Shown: in pieces, positions 53,001-60,833 of the stretch
Numbering within the stretch: position 1 is the first letter of the stretch
How the letters are laid out: each line of letters begins with the position of its first letter
NCBI RefSeq assembly: GCF_000472385.1
Contig: NZ_AWZU01000033.1
Span: forward strand, 24,796-87,306
Length of the DNA stretch: 62,511 nt
Direction of reading: 5' to 3'
Source: Bradyrhizobium sp. ARR65
GTDB lineage: Bacteria > Pseudomonadota > Alphaproteobacteria > Rhizobiales > Xanthobacteraceae
Notes under the pieces: model-generated
Databases searched by the model: none
What the model was told of the DNA's origin: nothing
What the model saw: the letters and a program-made list of their open reading frames with translations, nothing else
Position numbers and translations under genes: made by a program

Positions 53001-53182
53001 GTCGTCCCGGCCAAGTGAGCGTCAGCGAGCGCAGAACCGGGACCCATACCGCGTGATCTCTCATTGGGGCAGCGCGGCCGATGTCCTTCGCTATGAGGAA
53101 GGCTTGTGGTTATGGATCCCGGCTCTGCGGTTTCGCCCTCGCTCTTCGAGCTACGGCGGACAAGTTGCTTGGCCGGGACGAC
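53001..53182. repeat. Palindromic repeat type E, copy 2
   Basis: The ends GTCGTCCCGGCCAAG / CTTGGCCGGGACGAC are perfect over 15 bp, with ACCGGGACCCATA and TATGGATCCCGGCT inner arms. It fills the 5' half of the 432-nt gap between the SDR and cytochrome b genes. Confidence 0.88.
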
Positions 53183-53184
53183 GA

Positions 53185-53306
53185 CCGAGCGTGGGGCCGT
53201 TGCGTGCGCCTTTCGAAAACCGCCGCGGCGACTTGCAACCTGATGCCAATTCGTTCGCCGACCGGTATTTGAAGAGTGAGCCGGGGGGCCTCCGGCTCGC
53301 TTTTTT
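53185..53306 (+). ncRNA. Candidate small RNA ending in an intrinsic terminator
   Basis: Between repeat E2 and the cytochrome b gene lie about 120 nt that end in a strong plus-strand terminator. No coding frame of note is present. The transcript could be a small RNA or the 3' end of the SDR message; the 5' limit shown is only the end of the repeat. Confidence 0.3.
53278..53306 (+). terminator. Intrinsic terminator
   Basis: GAGCCGG-GGGGCCT-CCGGCTC followed by GCTTTTTT. It lies 300 nt downstream of the SDR stop and about 107 nt upstream of the cytochrome b start. Confidence 0.8.
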
Positions 53307-53412
53307 GTGAAGGCGATGGCCGAAAGGCATTAAATTCCATGGCGTGGTGTTCAGTAACGAAACGACGTTTCCGGGCGTATAGTTGTCCAGAAGGGATCAA
53401 AACGGAGCCGCC

Positions 53413-54042
53413 ATGTCGAGCCTTGCAGCGACAGAGGATCATGTGACCCGCGAGCCGGCGAAAGTGATCCAGCCGGCCTGGGTGCGGGTCATGCATTGGA
53501 TCAATGCGCTCGCAATGATCCTCATGATCATGTCGGGCTGGCAGATCTACAACGCCTCGCCGCTGTTTGGCTTTACCTTCTCGCGCAGCATCACGCTGGG
53601 GGGCTGGCTCGCCGGCGCGCTGCTGTGGCATTTCGCGGCAATGTGGCTGTTGATGATCAATGGCTTCGCCTATCTCATCGTGGGTCTTGCCACCGGCCGC
53701 TTCCGCAAGAAACTGCTGCCGATCACGCCTAATGGCGTGCTCGCCGACTTGAAGGCGGCGCTGGCCCTCAAGCTCGCCCATGATGATCTCTCGACCTACA
53801 ATTACGTGCAGAGGCTGCTCTATGCAGGGATCATCGTGGTCGGCGTGGTCATCGTGCTCTCGGGCCTGTCGATCTGGAAGCCGGTGCAGTTCCATTATCT
53901 GACTGCGCTGTTCGGCGGCTATGACGTGGCGCGCTATGTGCACTTCGTCTGCATGTCGCTGATCTGCCTGTTCCTGATCGTCCATGTCGCGCTGGCGATC
54001 CTGGTGCCGAAAAGCCTACGCGCGATGATCATCGGACGCTGA
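53413..54042 (+). CDS. b-type cytochrome membrane subunit (Ni/Fe-hydrogenase cytochrome b / cytochrome b561 fold)
   Basis: A 209-residue protein with four to five helices. Histidines in VMHWINALAM, LLWHFAAMW, RYVHFVCMSL and LIVHVALAILVP are placed for two b haems. It resembles the membrane subunit that links periplasmic molybdenum or hydrogenase enzymes to the quinone pool. ATG 53413 follows ACGGAGCC. The molybdopterin oxidoreductase gene starts 16 nt later, so the two form an operon. It is not YedZ/MsrQ, whose sequence is different, but has an analogous role by context. Confidence 0.88.
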   Translation: MSSLAATEDHVTREPAKVIQPAWVRVMHWINALAMILMIMSGWQIYNASPLFGFTFSRSITLGGWLAGALLWHFAAMWLLMINGFAYLIVGLATGRFRKKLLPITPNGVLADLKAALALKLAHDDLSTYNYVQRLLYAGIIVVGVVIVLSGLSIWKPVQFHYLTALFGGYDVARYVHFVCMSLICLFLIVHVALAILVPKSLRAMIIGR

Positions 54043-54058
54043 TTGGAGGGAGCATTCA

Positions 54059-54844
54059 ATGGGACGCAAACGCTCATCTCTGATCCCCGGCGTCGACAAG
54101 CGGCTCTTGATCAAGGATGCAGTCAAGGTCATGCCCGACCTCACGCGCCGCCGCTTCATCGCGACCGGCGCGAGCCTGGGCGCGCTGACGCTCCTCACCG
54201 GCTGCGACGTGCTCGATAGCGACTCCGCGGAGCAGATGCTGGCGCAGGTCTCGAAATTCAATGACGCCGTGCAGTCCTGGATCTTCAATCCAAATACGTT
54301 GGCGCCGACCTTTCCCGAAAGCGCGATCACCAAGCCGTTTCCGTTCAACGCCTATTACGATCTTGACGATGCGCCCGAAATCGACGGCAAGGATTGGAAG
54401 CTGGAGGTGCGCGGTCTCGTCGACAACAAGAAATCCTGGACCCTCGATGAGCTCTATAAGCTCCCGCAGGTCAAACAGATCACGCGCCACGTCTGCGTCG
54501 AGGGCTGGAGCGCGATCGGGAGCTGGACCGGCACGCCGCTGCGCGATTTTCTGGGGCTGATCGGCGCTGACACCCGCGCCAGATATGTCTGGTTTCAATG
54601 TGCCGACAAGGACGGCTACAACTCGCCGCTCGACATGGCGAGCGCGCTGCATCCGCAGACCCAGATGACGTTCAGATTCGCCGATGAGATTTTGCCGCGC
54701 GCCTATGGTTTTCCGATGAAGATCAGGGTGCCGACGAAGCTGGGCTTCAAGAACCCGAAATATGTGATCTCGATGGAGGTCACCAACGAGTACAAGGGCG
54801 GCTACTGGGAAGACCAGGGCTATAATTCGTTCAGCGGGAACTGA
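54059..54844 (+). CDS. Tat-exported molybdopterin oxidoreductase, sulfite-oxidase-like, probable lipoprotein
   Basis: A 261-residue protein with a Mo-cofactor domain of the sulfite oxidase family. The leader LTRRRFIATGASLGALTLLTGC has a twin-arginine motif and ends in a lipobox with Cys near 50, suggesting a lipid-anchored periplasmic enzyme. RHVCVEGWSAIGSWTGTPL contains the molybdenum-ligating cysteine, followed by WFQCADKDGYNSPLDM and GFPMKIRVPTKLGFKNPKYV. GGAGGGAG precedes the ATG. The preceding cytochrome b probably passes electrons between it and quinone. Substrate (sulfite, sulfoxide, other) unknown; it is related to MsrP but lacks MsrP's usual RCVEAW sequence. Confidence 0.9.
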   Translation: MGRKRSSLIPGVDKRLLIKDAVKVMPDLTRRRFIATGASLGALTLLTGCDVLDSDSAEQMLAQVSKFNDAVQSWIFNPNTLAPTFPESAITKPFPFNAYYDLDDAPEIDGKDWKLEVRGLVDNKKSWTLDELYKLPQVKQITRHVCVEGWSAIGSWTGTPLRDFLGLIGADTRARYVWFQCADKDGYNSPLDMASALHPQTQMTFRFADEILPRAYGFPMKIRVPTKLGFKNPKYVISMEVTNEYKGGYWEDQGYNSFSGN

Positions 54845-54850
54845 TGTGTC

Positions 54851-54944
54851 GTCATTCCGGGCGCGCACGAGCGCGGACCCGGAATCTCGCGCCCGCAGTC
54901 TCTGGATTCCGGGTTCGATCGCTTCCCGATCGCCCCGGAACGAC
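54851..54944. repeat. Palindromic repeat type A, copy 7
   Basis: GTCATTCCGGGCG start, 5' hairpin CGCGC-ACGA-GCGCG, inner ACCCGGAATC / GGATTCCGGGTTCG arms, 3' hairpin GATCG-CTTCC-CGATC, and CGCCCCGGAACGAC end. It lies between the convergent molybdoenzyme and MFS genes. Confidence 0.85.
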
Positions 54945-54963
54945 GTCGTCACAGTTTTTCTTT

Positions 54964-56142
54964 CTAAAGCTTCCTCTGAAGCGCCGAGGCGATTGCGCCG
55001 AGCGCCAGCATGGCAGCGGAAATATTCAGCGCGTAGCTGAGGCTGCCGAGTGCATCCGTGATCGCGCCGACCACGAACGGTCCGAGCGTCTGGCCGATGC
55101 CGAAGGCAATCGTCATTGCCGCGATTGCGGTCGGCCAGGCGGATGGCGCGTAGTTGAGGCGCACGAAAGCGGTGGTCGAGCCAGCTACGGCAAAGAAGGC
55201 GACGCCGAAGACGATAGCCGACACCGCGAGCAGTGCGGTCGAGTGACCGAAGATCGGCAAAGCCGCGCCAAACGTGTTGACAGCCAGGATGATCGCGGTC
55301 GCCAGCCCGCCGCGGTCCAGCGCGAGTGTGCCGCGCCACACCCAGGGCGTGGCAAAGGCGGAGAGGCCGATCAGGCTCCAGAACGCAGCCTGCGCCAGGG
55401 CGCCGCCGCCGAGATCGCGGACATAGGCGATCATGAAAGTCATGTAGGCGATGTATCCCGCGCCGAACAGGAAGTAGCCGGCGAGGTAGATCGCGACCGG
55501 CCAGACCGAAAACGCCGCCCGCGAAGTGTCGGTGATGCCGGCCTTGCTCTCGATCGGCGCCAGCAACAGCGGAATGGTCAGCAGGGTCGAAAGCGCCGTC
55601 AGCGCCCACCACACGATCCACCACGATCCCGCCCCAAAGGCTTGCAGGACGAACGGCGCAACCAGGCCTGAGACCAGGATGCCAATTCCCGGTCCGGCGT
55701 AAAACAGGCTGAGCAAGAAGCTCGCCCGCTCGGGATGGGACTGTGCAATCTGGGCGGCCAGCGCGCCGCCCGCGACGAAACCGGCCGCGGCGGCGAAGCC
55801 GCCGACGAGACGCGCAAAGCTCAACACGACGAAATCGCCTGATATCGCGCAGAGCGCGAGCGCGCCGACACTGACAAGGGTTCCGCCGCGTAGCGCGGCC
55901 GACCAACCGAAACGCCTGACCAGGTGCGAGGCCGACAGGGCGCCGGCGAGGTAGCCGGCGGCATTGATCGTGTTCATGAAACCGGCCGCCGAATACGACC
56001 AGTGCAGTGAATCGCGCATGTCCGGCAGCACCAGCGCGTAGGCGAAGCGGCCGATGCCGAGCCCAACGGTTGCGGCAAGGGAGAGGGTGAGGATCAGCCG
56101 CGCAGCTCGCGCGGGCGTCAAAGAATGTTGAGGGGCGTGCAA
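54964..56142 (-). CDS. YbfB/YjiJ-family MFS transporter
   Basis: A 392-residue MFS protein with 12 helices, beginning ARLILTLSLAATVGLGIGRFAYALVLPDM, the signature of the YbfB/YjiJ group. SHLVRRFGWSAALRGG and FARLVGGFAAAAGFVAGG follow. The start TTG 56142 is chosen because GGAG lies six bases before it and the length then matches the family. A longer frame opens at 56259, with an ATG at 56196, and would add 18-39 charged residues. Substrate unknown. Confidence 0.87.
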   Translation of the reverse strand: MHAPQHSLTPARAARLILTLSLAATVGLGIGRFAYALVLPDMRDSLHWSYSAAGFMNTINAAGYLAGALSASHLVRRFGWSAALRGGTLVSVGALALCAISGDFVVLSFARLVGGFAAAAGFVAGGALAAQIAQSHPERASFLLSLFYAGPGIGILVSGLVAPFVLQAFGAGSWWIVWWALTALSTLLTIPLLLAPIESKAGITDTSRAAFSVWPVAIYLAGYFLFGAGYIAYMTFMIAYVRDLGGGALAQAAFWSLIGLSAFATPWVWRGTLALDRGGLATAIILAVNTFGAALPIFGHSTALLAVSAIVFGVAFFAVAGSTTAFVRLNYAPSAWPTAIAAMTIAFGIGQTLGPFVVGAITDALGSLSYALNISAAMLALGAIASALQRKL

Positions 56143-56259
56143 GGGATACTCCGACGCCGCGAATAGTCGCAGGCGGAGCCGGCTTTGCCCAGCCATCGGG
56201 GCGGCAATGGTGTCTTGCCAATCACGCAATGGCGCTTTAGCACTCCGCCCACTCGCCAA

Positions 56260-56362
56260 ACCGGGGCGCGCGCCAGCGCGAACCCGGAATCCATCGTCGT
56301 TCTTGCTCTTGGCCGATATGGATTCCGGATCGCCTCGCTTACGCTCGGCGCCCGGAATGACG
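56260..56362. repeat. Palindromic repeat type A, copy 9 (diverged)
   Basis: CCGGGGCGCGCGCCAGCGCGAACCCGGAATCC, then GGATTCCGGATCGCC and a GCTTACGC hairpin, ending GCGCCCGGAATGAC. The outer 5' GTCATT is missing. It lies directly upstream of leuB. Confidence 0.7.
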
Positions 56363-56384
56363 AAAAGACCAAAGGACCTTTCTC

Positions 56385-57497
56385 ATGCCCACCCACAAAC
56401 TGCTGCTCCTGCCCGGCGATGGCATCGGCCCCGAAGTGATGGCGGAGGTGAAGCGCCTGATAGAATGGCTCAATGCCAAGGGCCTCGCGCAATTCGAGAC
56501 CGAGCAGGGTCTGGTCGGCGGCGCGGCCTATGACGCGCACAAAGCCTCAATCAGCGAAGGCGACATGGCGAAAGCGAAAGCTGCGGACGCCGTGATCTTC
56601 GGGGCAGTCGGTGGCCCGAAATGGGACGGCGTTCCCTACGACGTGCGGCCCGAGGCGGGCCTGCTGCGCCTGCGCAAGGATCTCGGGCTGTTTGCGAATT
56701 TGCGGCCCGCGATGTGCTACCCGGCGCTGGCGGAGGCCTCCAGCCTGAAGCGCGATGTCGTCGAGGGGCTCGACATCATGATCGTGCGTGAGCTCACGGG
56801 CGGGGTCTATTTCGGTGAGCCCAAAACCATCACCGACCTCGGCAACGGACAGAAGCGCGCGGTCGACACCCAGGTCTACGATACCTACGAGATCGAGCGC
56901 ATCGCCCGCGTCGCCTTCGATCTCGCGCGCAAGCGCCGCAACAAGGTGACCTCGATGGAAAAGCGCAACGTCATGAAGACGGGCGTGCTCTGGAACGAGG
57001 TGATCACCCAGGTCCACGACCGCGAATACCGGGATGTTGTGCTCGAACATCAGCTCGCCGATTCCGGCGGCATGAATCTGGTGAAGTCGCCCAAGCAGTT
57101 CGACGTCATCGTCACCGACAATTTGTTCGGCGACATGCTCTCCGATATCGCGGCGATGCTCACCGGCTCGCTCGGCATGCTGCCGTCGGCGTCACTCGGC
57201 GAAGTCGACGTCAAGAGCAAGAAGCGCAAGGCGTTATATGAGCCGGTGCACGGCTCGGCCCCCGATATTGCCGGCAAGGGGCTCGCCAACCCGATCGCGA
57301 TGATCGCCTCTTTCGGTATGGCGCTGCGCTATTCCTTCGATATGGGCGCGCTTGCCGACAAGCTCGACGCGGCGATCGCCGCCGTGCTGGCGAGCGGCCT
57401 GCGCACGGCCGATATCAAGTCCGAGGGGAGCAAGCCTGCCAGCACGGCGCAGATGGGCGAAGCGATTTTGAAGGAGCTGGAGAGGCTTTACGCGTAG
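56385..57497 (+). CDS. leuB: 3-isopropylmalate dehydrogenase LeuB
   Basis: LeuB oxidatively decarboxylates 3-isopropylmalate with NAD in leucine synthesis. The 370-residue length is normal. LLLPGDGIGPEVMAEVKRLI begins the protein. AVGGPKWDGVPYDVRPEAGLLRLRKDLGLFANLRPA, IVRELTGGVYFGEPK and TVTDNLFGDMLSDIAAMLTGSLGMLPSASLG-type segments carry the substrate and metal residues, and HGSAPDIAGKGLANP binds NAD. The ATG comes shortly after repeat A9. The other leu genes are not in the window. Asd lies 1.6 kb downstream, a common neighbour. Confidence 0.97.
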   Translation: MPTHKLLLLPGDGIGPEVMAEVKRLIEWLNAKGLAQFETEQGLVGGAAYDAHKASISEGDMAKAKAADAVIFGAVGGPKWDGVPYDVRPEAGLLRLRKDLGLFANLRPAMCYPALAEASSLKRDVVEGLDIMIVRELTGGVYFGEPKTITDLGNGQKRAVDTQVYDTYEIERIARVAFDLARKRRNKVTSMEKRNVMKTGVLWNEVITQVHDREYRDVVLEHQLADSGGMNLVKSPKQFDVIVTDNLFGDMLSDIAAMLTGSLGMLPSASLGEVDVKSKKRKALYEPVHGSAPDIAGKGLANPIAMIASFGMALRYSFDMGALADKLDAAIAAVLASGLRTADIKSEGSKPASTAQMGEAILKELERLYA

Positions 57498-57518
57498 GGA
57501 GGCAGGGGCGCCTGGCTC

Positions 57519-57684
57519 GTCATGCCCGGGTTCGTCCCGGGCTTACACGTCTTGCTTTTTCGGCGCGACAAGCGTGAATGGCCGGGACGAGCCCGGCCAT
57601 AACGTCATTCTACGGATAGATTCCGCGGTATCACGACTAGCCCAAGCGCTCGCGCTAAGGGTCCCGGCTTTCGCCGGGACGACC
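57519..57684. repeat. Palindromic repeat type E, copy 3 (compound)
   Basis: Starts GTCATGCCCGGGTTCGTCCCGGGC, contains GGCCGGGACGAGCCCGGCC, and ends GTCCCGGCTTTCGCCGGGACGAC. Several self-complementary blocks are joined. It lies between leuB and a hypothetical gene, convergent. Confidence 0.75.
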
Positions 57685-57691
57685 CTAAACC

Positions 57692-58072
57692 TCAATACAG
57701 CGGGAACGTGGTCGGGTACCAACCACCCAGATCAGACGGCGGGCTGAGCGGCTGGCGGTCGATCGGGCGGTTGTTGTTCTCGCGCGCGAACGACGGGAAT
57801 CCCAGCGCCGGGGGAAACGCATAGTCGGTGAACTTGCGGTCGCCAGGCAGCACCTCGGTGCCGGCATCGAGCCAGGAGCGCTTGGAAATGTACAGACGCG
57901 TACGCGGGCCCTGCTGAACAACCACATTAGGACCGCTCGGCCCGTAGGTGACACGGCCATCCCTGTCATATTTCAGCTTTTCGGCGTTGGCCGGGGCAAC
58001 GCCGCTGGCTGCAAGGGCGCCCGCTGCCAAAAACAGCGCGAGACCAACGGCTCCGAATTTCCTTCTCATCAT
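57692..58072 (-). CDS. Exported hypothetical protein
   Basis: A 126-residue protein with a signal peptide (FGAVGLALFLAAGALAASG, cleavage likely near PANA-EK). The mature part has LKYDRDGRVTYGPSGPNVVVQQGPRTRLYISKRSWLDAGTEVLPGD and a Pro-rich end (PPALGFPSFARENN). I do not recognise a family. No cysteine in the mature part and no membrane helix after the signal, so a soluble periplasmic protein is likely. AGGA precedes the double ATG (58072, 58069). It is next to a type E repeat. Confidence 0.75.
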   Translation of the reverse strand: MMRRKFGAVGLALFLAAGALAASGVAPANAEKLKYDRDGRVTYGPSGPNVVVQQGPRTRLYISKRSWLDAGTEVLPGDRKFTDYAFPPALGFPSFARENNNRPIDRQPLSPPSDLGGWYPTTFPLY

Positions 58073-58213
58073 GACGTCCTTGAACTGCAAGCCAGGCGGA
58101 TGCTCAATTCTCTGATTGATTTGCACTTTATCTGCTGGCGGGCGATCCCCACAAGGTCAATCCGGCCACACCTTGGAACATAATGCGCCCCTGCTTGCGA
58201 AAGTTGCAGCAGA

Positions 58214-59032
58214 TCAAAGCGCGCCGCGCAGATGCGGATCGGCCGCTTCGGTGATCCAGTCCCCCGCCGCTGTTGCGCCGGCCGGCCCGCAGCCTTGCCG
58301 CCTGAACTCGGCGCGCGCGAACAATTCGGCCAATTTCGGCTCGTTTCCGGCGCCGAGCAGCGTCAGCCGGTCCAACATGCAGGCAATCGCGCTGCGTCGC
58401 GCCGGCAGGCCATCGCCCTGACAGGACCAGCCCGAGATTCGCAAGGCGGCATCATCGTTCGTTTTGAGAAAGCCCAGGCACGCCTTTGTGCCATCTCGGA
58501 CGTTCTCGCGCCGAAGCAGCGCAATGGGGCCGAATTTGCTCTCGATCACGCCGGCGGCCTCCAAATCAGTGCGGCCGAAGGGCATGCGGGCGGCAATATC
58601 GGCCACCGGCGGCAGCCCGGAGGAGGCCTCGCCGCCGAATCGGTAGATTTCGAGCTCGGCCAGCGGCCGATCGGCCTCGCCGATCCAGCGGAAGATATCC
58701 TTGCGGCCGCCATCCGGGTGCCTAAGGACGGTGTATGTACCTGATCTTTCGTCTGGATTGAGAGCACTCAGGGCAAAGGCCGGTGCCGACCGCACAGCGA
58801 CGCTCCAGTCCGACCGGGGCGCCTCTCGCGAGCCCGCGATATGAGGCAGTTGCTCCCCAAAATGGACGGCGAGGATGGCGACGAGCGCCAAGGTCCCCAC
58901 ATAGGCGAACAGGCGCGCCACCATGGCGCAGATTTCATCGGCAAAGCTCGTCAGCGCCGGATGGAATCTTGTCGAGAACGGGGAACTGGCCGGATCGGCC
59001 CCAGACGGTCGCATGAAAGGCGCTGGCGGCAT
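58214..59032 (-). CDS. Single-helix membrane protein of unknown function
   Basis: A 272-residue product with one helix near 38-58 (VARLFAYVGTLALVAILAVHFG) and a large outside domain. That domain includes TYTVLRHPDGGRKDIFRWIGEADRPLAELEIYRFGGE and a four-cysteine C-terminal half (ACLGFLK, SGWSCQGDG, AIACMLDRL, RRQGCGP). The even cysteine number suits disulfides in the periplasm. The start is uncertain: an in-frame ATG at 58924 would start just before the helix and drop 36 residues that look non-coding. No family recognised; similar hypothetical proteins occur in Bradyrhizobium. Confidence 0.7.
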   Translation of the reverse strand: MPPAPFMRPSGADPASSPFSTRFHPALTSFADEICAMVARLFAYVGTLALVAILAVHFGEQLPHIAGSREAPRSDWSVAVRSAPAFALSALNPDERSGTYTVLRHPDGGRKDIFRWIGEADRPLAELEIYRFGGEASSGLPPVADIAARMPFGRTDLEAAGVIESKFGPIALLRRENVRDGTKACLGFLKTNDDAALRISGWSCQGDGLPARRSAIACMLDRLTLLGAGNEPKLAELFARAEFRRQGCGPAGATAAGDWITEAADPHLRGAL

Positions 59033-59126
59033 GGTAACGTTGTGTTGAGGCTATTTCTCGCATAGAAGCGCTGCCGCTTCTCTATCCGCAGCAAGCCGAG
59101 GGCAGGCATTTTTCGTCGGAGAGTGA

Positions 59127-60164
59127 ATGATGGGTTACAAAGTCGCAGTGGTCGGCGCGACCGGCAATGTCGGGCGGGAAATGCTCACCATTCTGGATGA
59201 GCGCAAATTCCCCGCCGACGAGGTGGTGGCGCTGGCGTCACGCCGCAGCGTCGGCGTCGAGGTCTCTCATGGCGACAAGACGTTGAAGGTCAAGGCGCTC
59301 GAACATTACGATTTCTCCGACGTCGACATTTGCCTGATGTCGGCCGGCGGTTCGGTATCGAAGGAATGGTCGCCGAAGATCGCGGCCAGCGGCGCCGTCG
59401 TGATCGACAATTCCTCGGCCTGGCGCATGGACCCCGACGTGCCGCTGATCGTGCCCGAGGTGAATGCGGATGCGGCCGCCGGCTTCACCAAGAAGAACAT
59501 CATCGCCAACCCGAACTGCTCCACGGCCCAGCTCGTGGTCGCGTTAAAGCCGCTGCACGATGCGGCCACAATCAGGCGCGTGGTGGTGGCGACCTATCAG
59601 TCGGTCTCGGGCGCCGGCAAGGATGCGATGGACGAATTGTTCTCGCAGACCAAGGCCGTCTACACCAATGACGAGCTGATCAACAAAAAATTCCCCAAGC
59701 GTATCGCCTTCAACGTCATCCCCGAGATCGACGTGTTCATGGAGGACGGCTACACCAAGGAAGAGTGGAAGATGATGGCGGAGACCAAGAAGATTCTTGA
59801 TCCCAAGATCAAGCTCTCCGCGACCTGCGTGCGCGTGCCGGTCTTCGTCGGCCATTCCGAAGCCGTCAACATCGAGTTCGAGAAGCCGATCACGCCGGAT
59901 GAAGCGCGCAGCATCCTGCGCAAGGCGCCCGGTTGTCTCGTCATCGACAAGCAGGAGCCCGGCGGTTATGTGACGCCTTACGAGGCGGCCGGCGAGGATG
60001 CCACTTATGTCAGCCGCATCCGCGAGGATGCGACGGTGGAGAACGGCCTCGCTCTGTGGTGCGTGTCGGACAATTTGCGGAAAGGTGCCGCGCTGAATGC
60101 GGTGCAGATCGCGGAAGTGCTGGTCAACCGCAAGCTGCTCACTGCAAAGAAAAAGGCGGCCTGA
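59127..60164 (+). CDS. asd: Aspartate-semialdehyde dehydrogenase
   Basis: Asd reduces aspartyl phosphate to aspartate semialdehyde, the branch point to lysine, threonine and methionine, in the cytoplasm. The 345-residue protein has AVVGATGNVGREMLTIL (NADP motif), LASRRSVG, SAGGSVSKEWSPKIA and VIDNSSAWRMDPDVPLIVPEVN. The catalytic cysteine is in NPNCSTAQLVVAL and the histidine is in the RVPVFVGHSEAVNIE segment. The length is normal. GGAGAG precedes a double ATG (59127, 59130). Confidence 0.97.
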   Translation: MMGYKVAVVGATGNVGREMLTILDERKFPADEVVALASRRSVGVEVSHGDKTLKVKALEHYDFSDVDICLMSAGGSVSKEWSPKIAASGAVVIDNSSAWRMDPDVPLIVPEVNADAAAGFTKKNIIANPNCSTAQLVVALKPLHDAATIRRVVVATYQSVSGAGKDAMDELFSQTKAVYTNDELINKKFPKRIAFNVIPEIDVFMEDGYTKEEWKMMAETKKILDPKIKLSATCVRVPVFVGHSEAVNIEFEKPITPDEARSILRKAPGCLVIDKQEPGGYVTPYEAAGEDATYVSRIREDATVENGLALWCVSDNLRKGAALNAVQIAEVLVNRKLLTAKKKAA

Positions 60165-60191
60165 GACGGGGCGGACCGGGAGCCGGAGCAC

Positions 60192-60740
60192 ATGTCGGAG
60201 CAGGCGGTTCCTTCCAGGCCAAATCCGGTGCTGAGGGGCATCGGGCGGGCCCTCGAAATCACGGTGTTCAACAGCCGCTGGCTGCTTGCTCCCTTCTATG
60301 TCGGCCTCGTCGTCAGCCTCGCCGTGCTGTTCCTCAAGTTCATCAGGATGCTCTGGGAGTTCATCCTGCATGCACCCGGCGCGAAGTCGACCGACACGAT
60401 CCTCGATGCCTTGTCATTGATCGATGTAACGCTGGTCGCCAATCTGATCCTGATCGTGGTGTTCTCGGGCTACGAGAATTTTGTCTCGCGTATCGATACC
60501 AGCGGCAATCGGAACTGGCCGACATGGATGACCATGATCGATTTCGCAGGGCTGAAGCAGAAGCTGCTGGCCTCGATCGTCGCGATCTCCGCGATCCACG
60601 TGCTGGAGGCCTTCCTGAACATCGACGCTGCCTTCGACGCCACCCGGATGACCTGGCTGGTCGCCGTGCATCTGGTGTTCGTGATCTCGGCCCTCCTGCT
60701 CGCGCTGTCCGACCGGTGGTCGGTGGATAGGAGGGAGTAG
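60192..60740 (+). CDS. YqhA/UPF0114 (TIGR00645) membrane protein
   Basis: A 182-residue inner-membrane protein with three to four helices. Segments are SRWLLAPFYVGLVVSLAVLFLKF, LIDVTLVANLILIVVFSGYENFVSRID (the family hallmark) and MTWLVAVHLVFVISALLLALSDR at the end. The family is widespread and of unknown function. It begins 27 nt after asd, so the two probably share a transcript. Its TAG stop codon lies in the left arm of the inverted repeat at 60737. Confidence 0.93.
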   Translation: MSEQAVPSRPNPVLRGIGRALEITVFNSRWLLAPFYVGLVVSLAVLFLKFIRMLWEFILHAPGAKSTDTILDALSLIDVTLVANLILIVVFSGYENFVSRIDTSGNRNWPTWMTMIDFAGLKQKLLASIVAISAIHVLEAFLNIDAAFDATRMTWLVAVHLVFVISALLLALSDRWSVDRRE

Positions 60741-60833
60741 CGCCGTAGAGTGAGCAAAGCGAAGCGTGCCCACCGCGTGCTTTGAATTGGTGGGCACGGC
60801 GCCTGCGCGCCTTTGCCCACCCTACGGCGCTAC
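60737..60833. repeat. Long inverted repeat (type F) that supplies the stop codons of two convergent genes
   Basis: The left arm starts GTAGCGCCGTAG and the right arm ends CTACGGCGCTAC; with the adjoining GCAAAG / CTTTGC the arms match over about 23 bases with few mismatches. A perfect CGTGCCCACC / GGTGGGCACG hairpin lies inside. Each arm contains TAG in frame with its neighbour: 60738-60740 for YqhA and 60830-60832 (minus) for the carbonic anhydrase. Confidence 0.88.

Noticed and set aside
54074..56221. 715-codon minus-strand frame across the molybdoenzyme and MFS genes
   Set aside because: It runs antisense to the molybdoenzyme, through a repeat, and then in another frame of the MFS gene, so it cannot be a real single gene.
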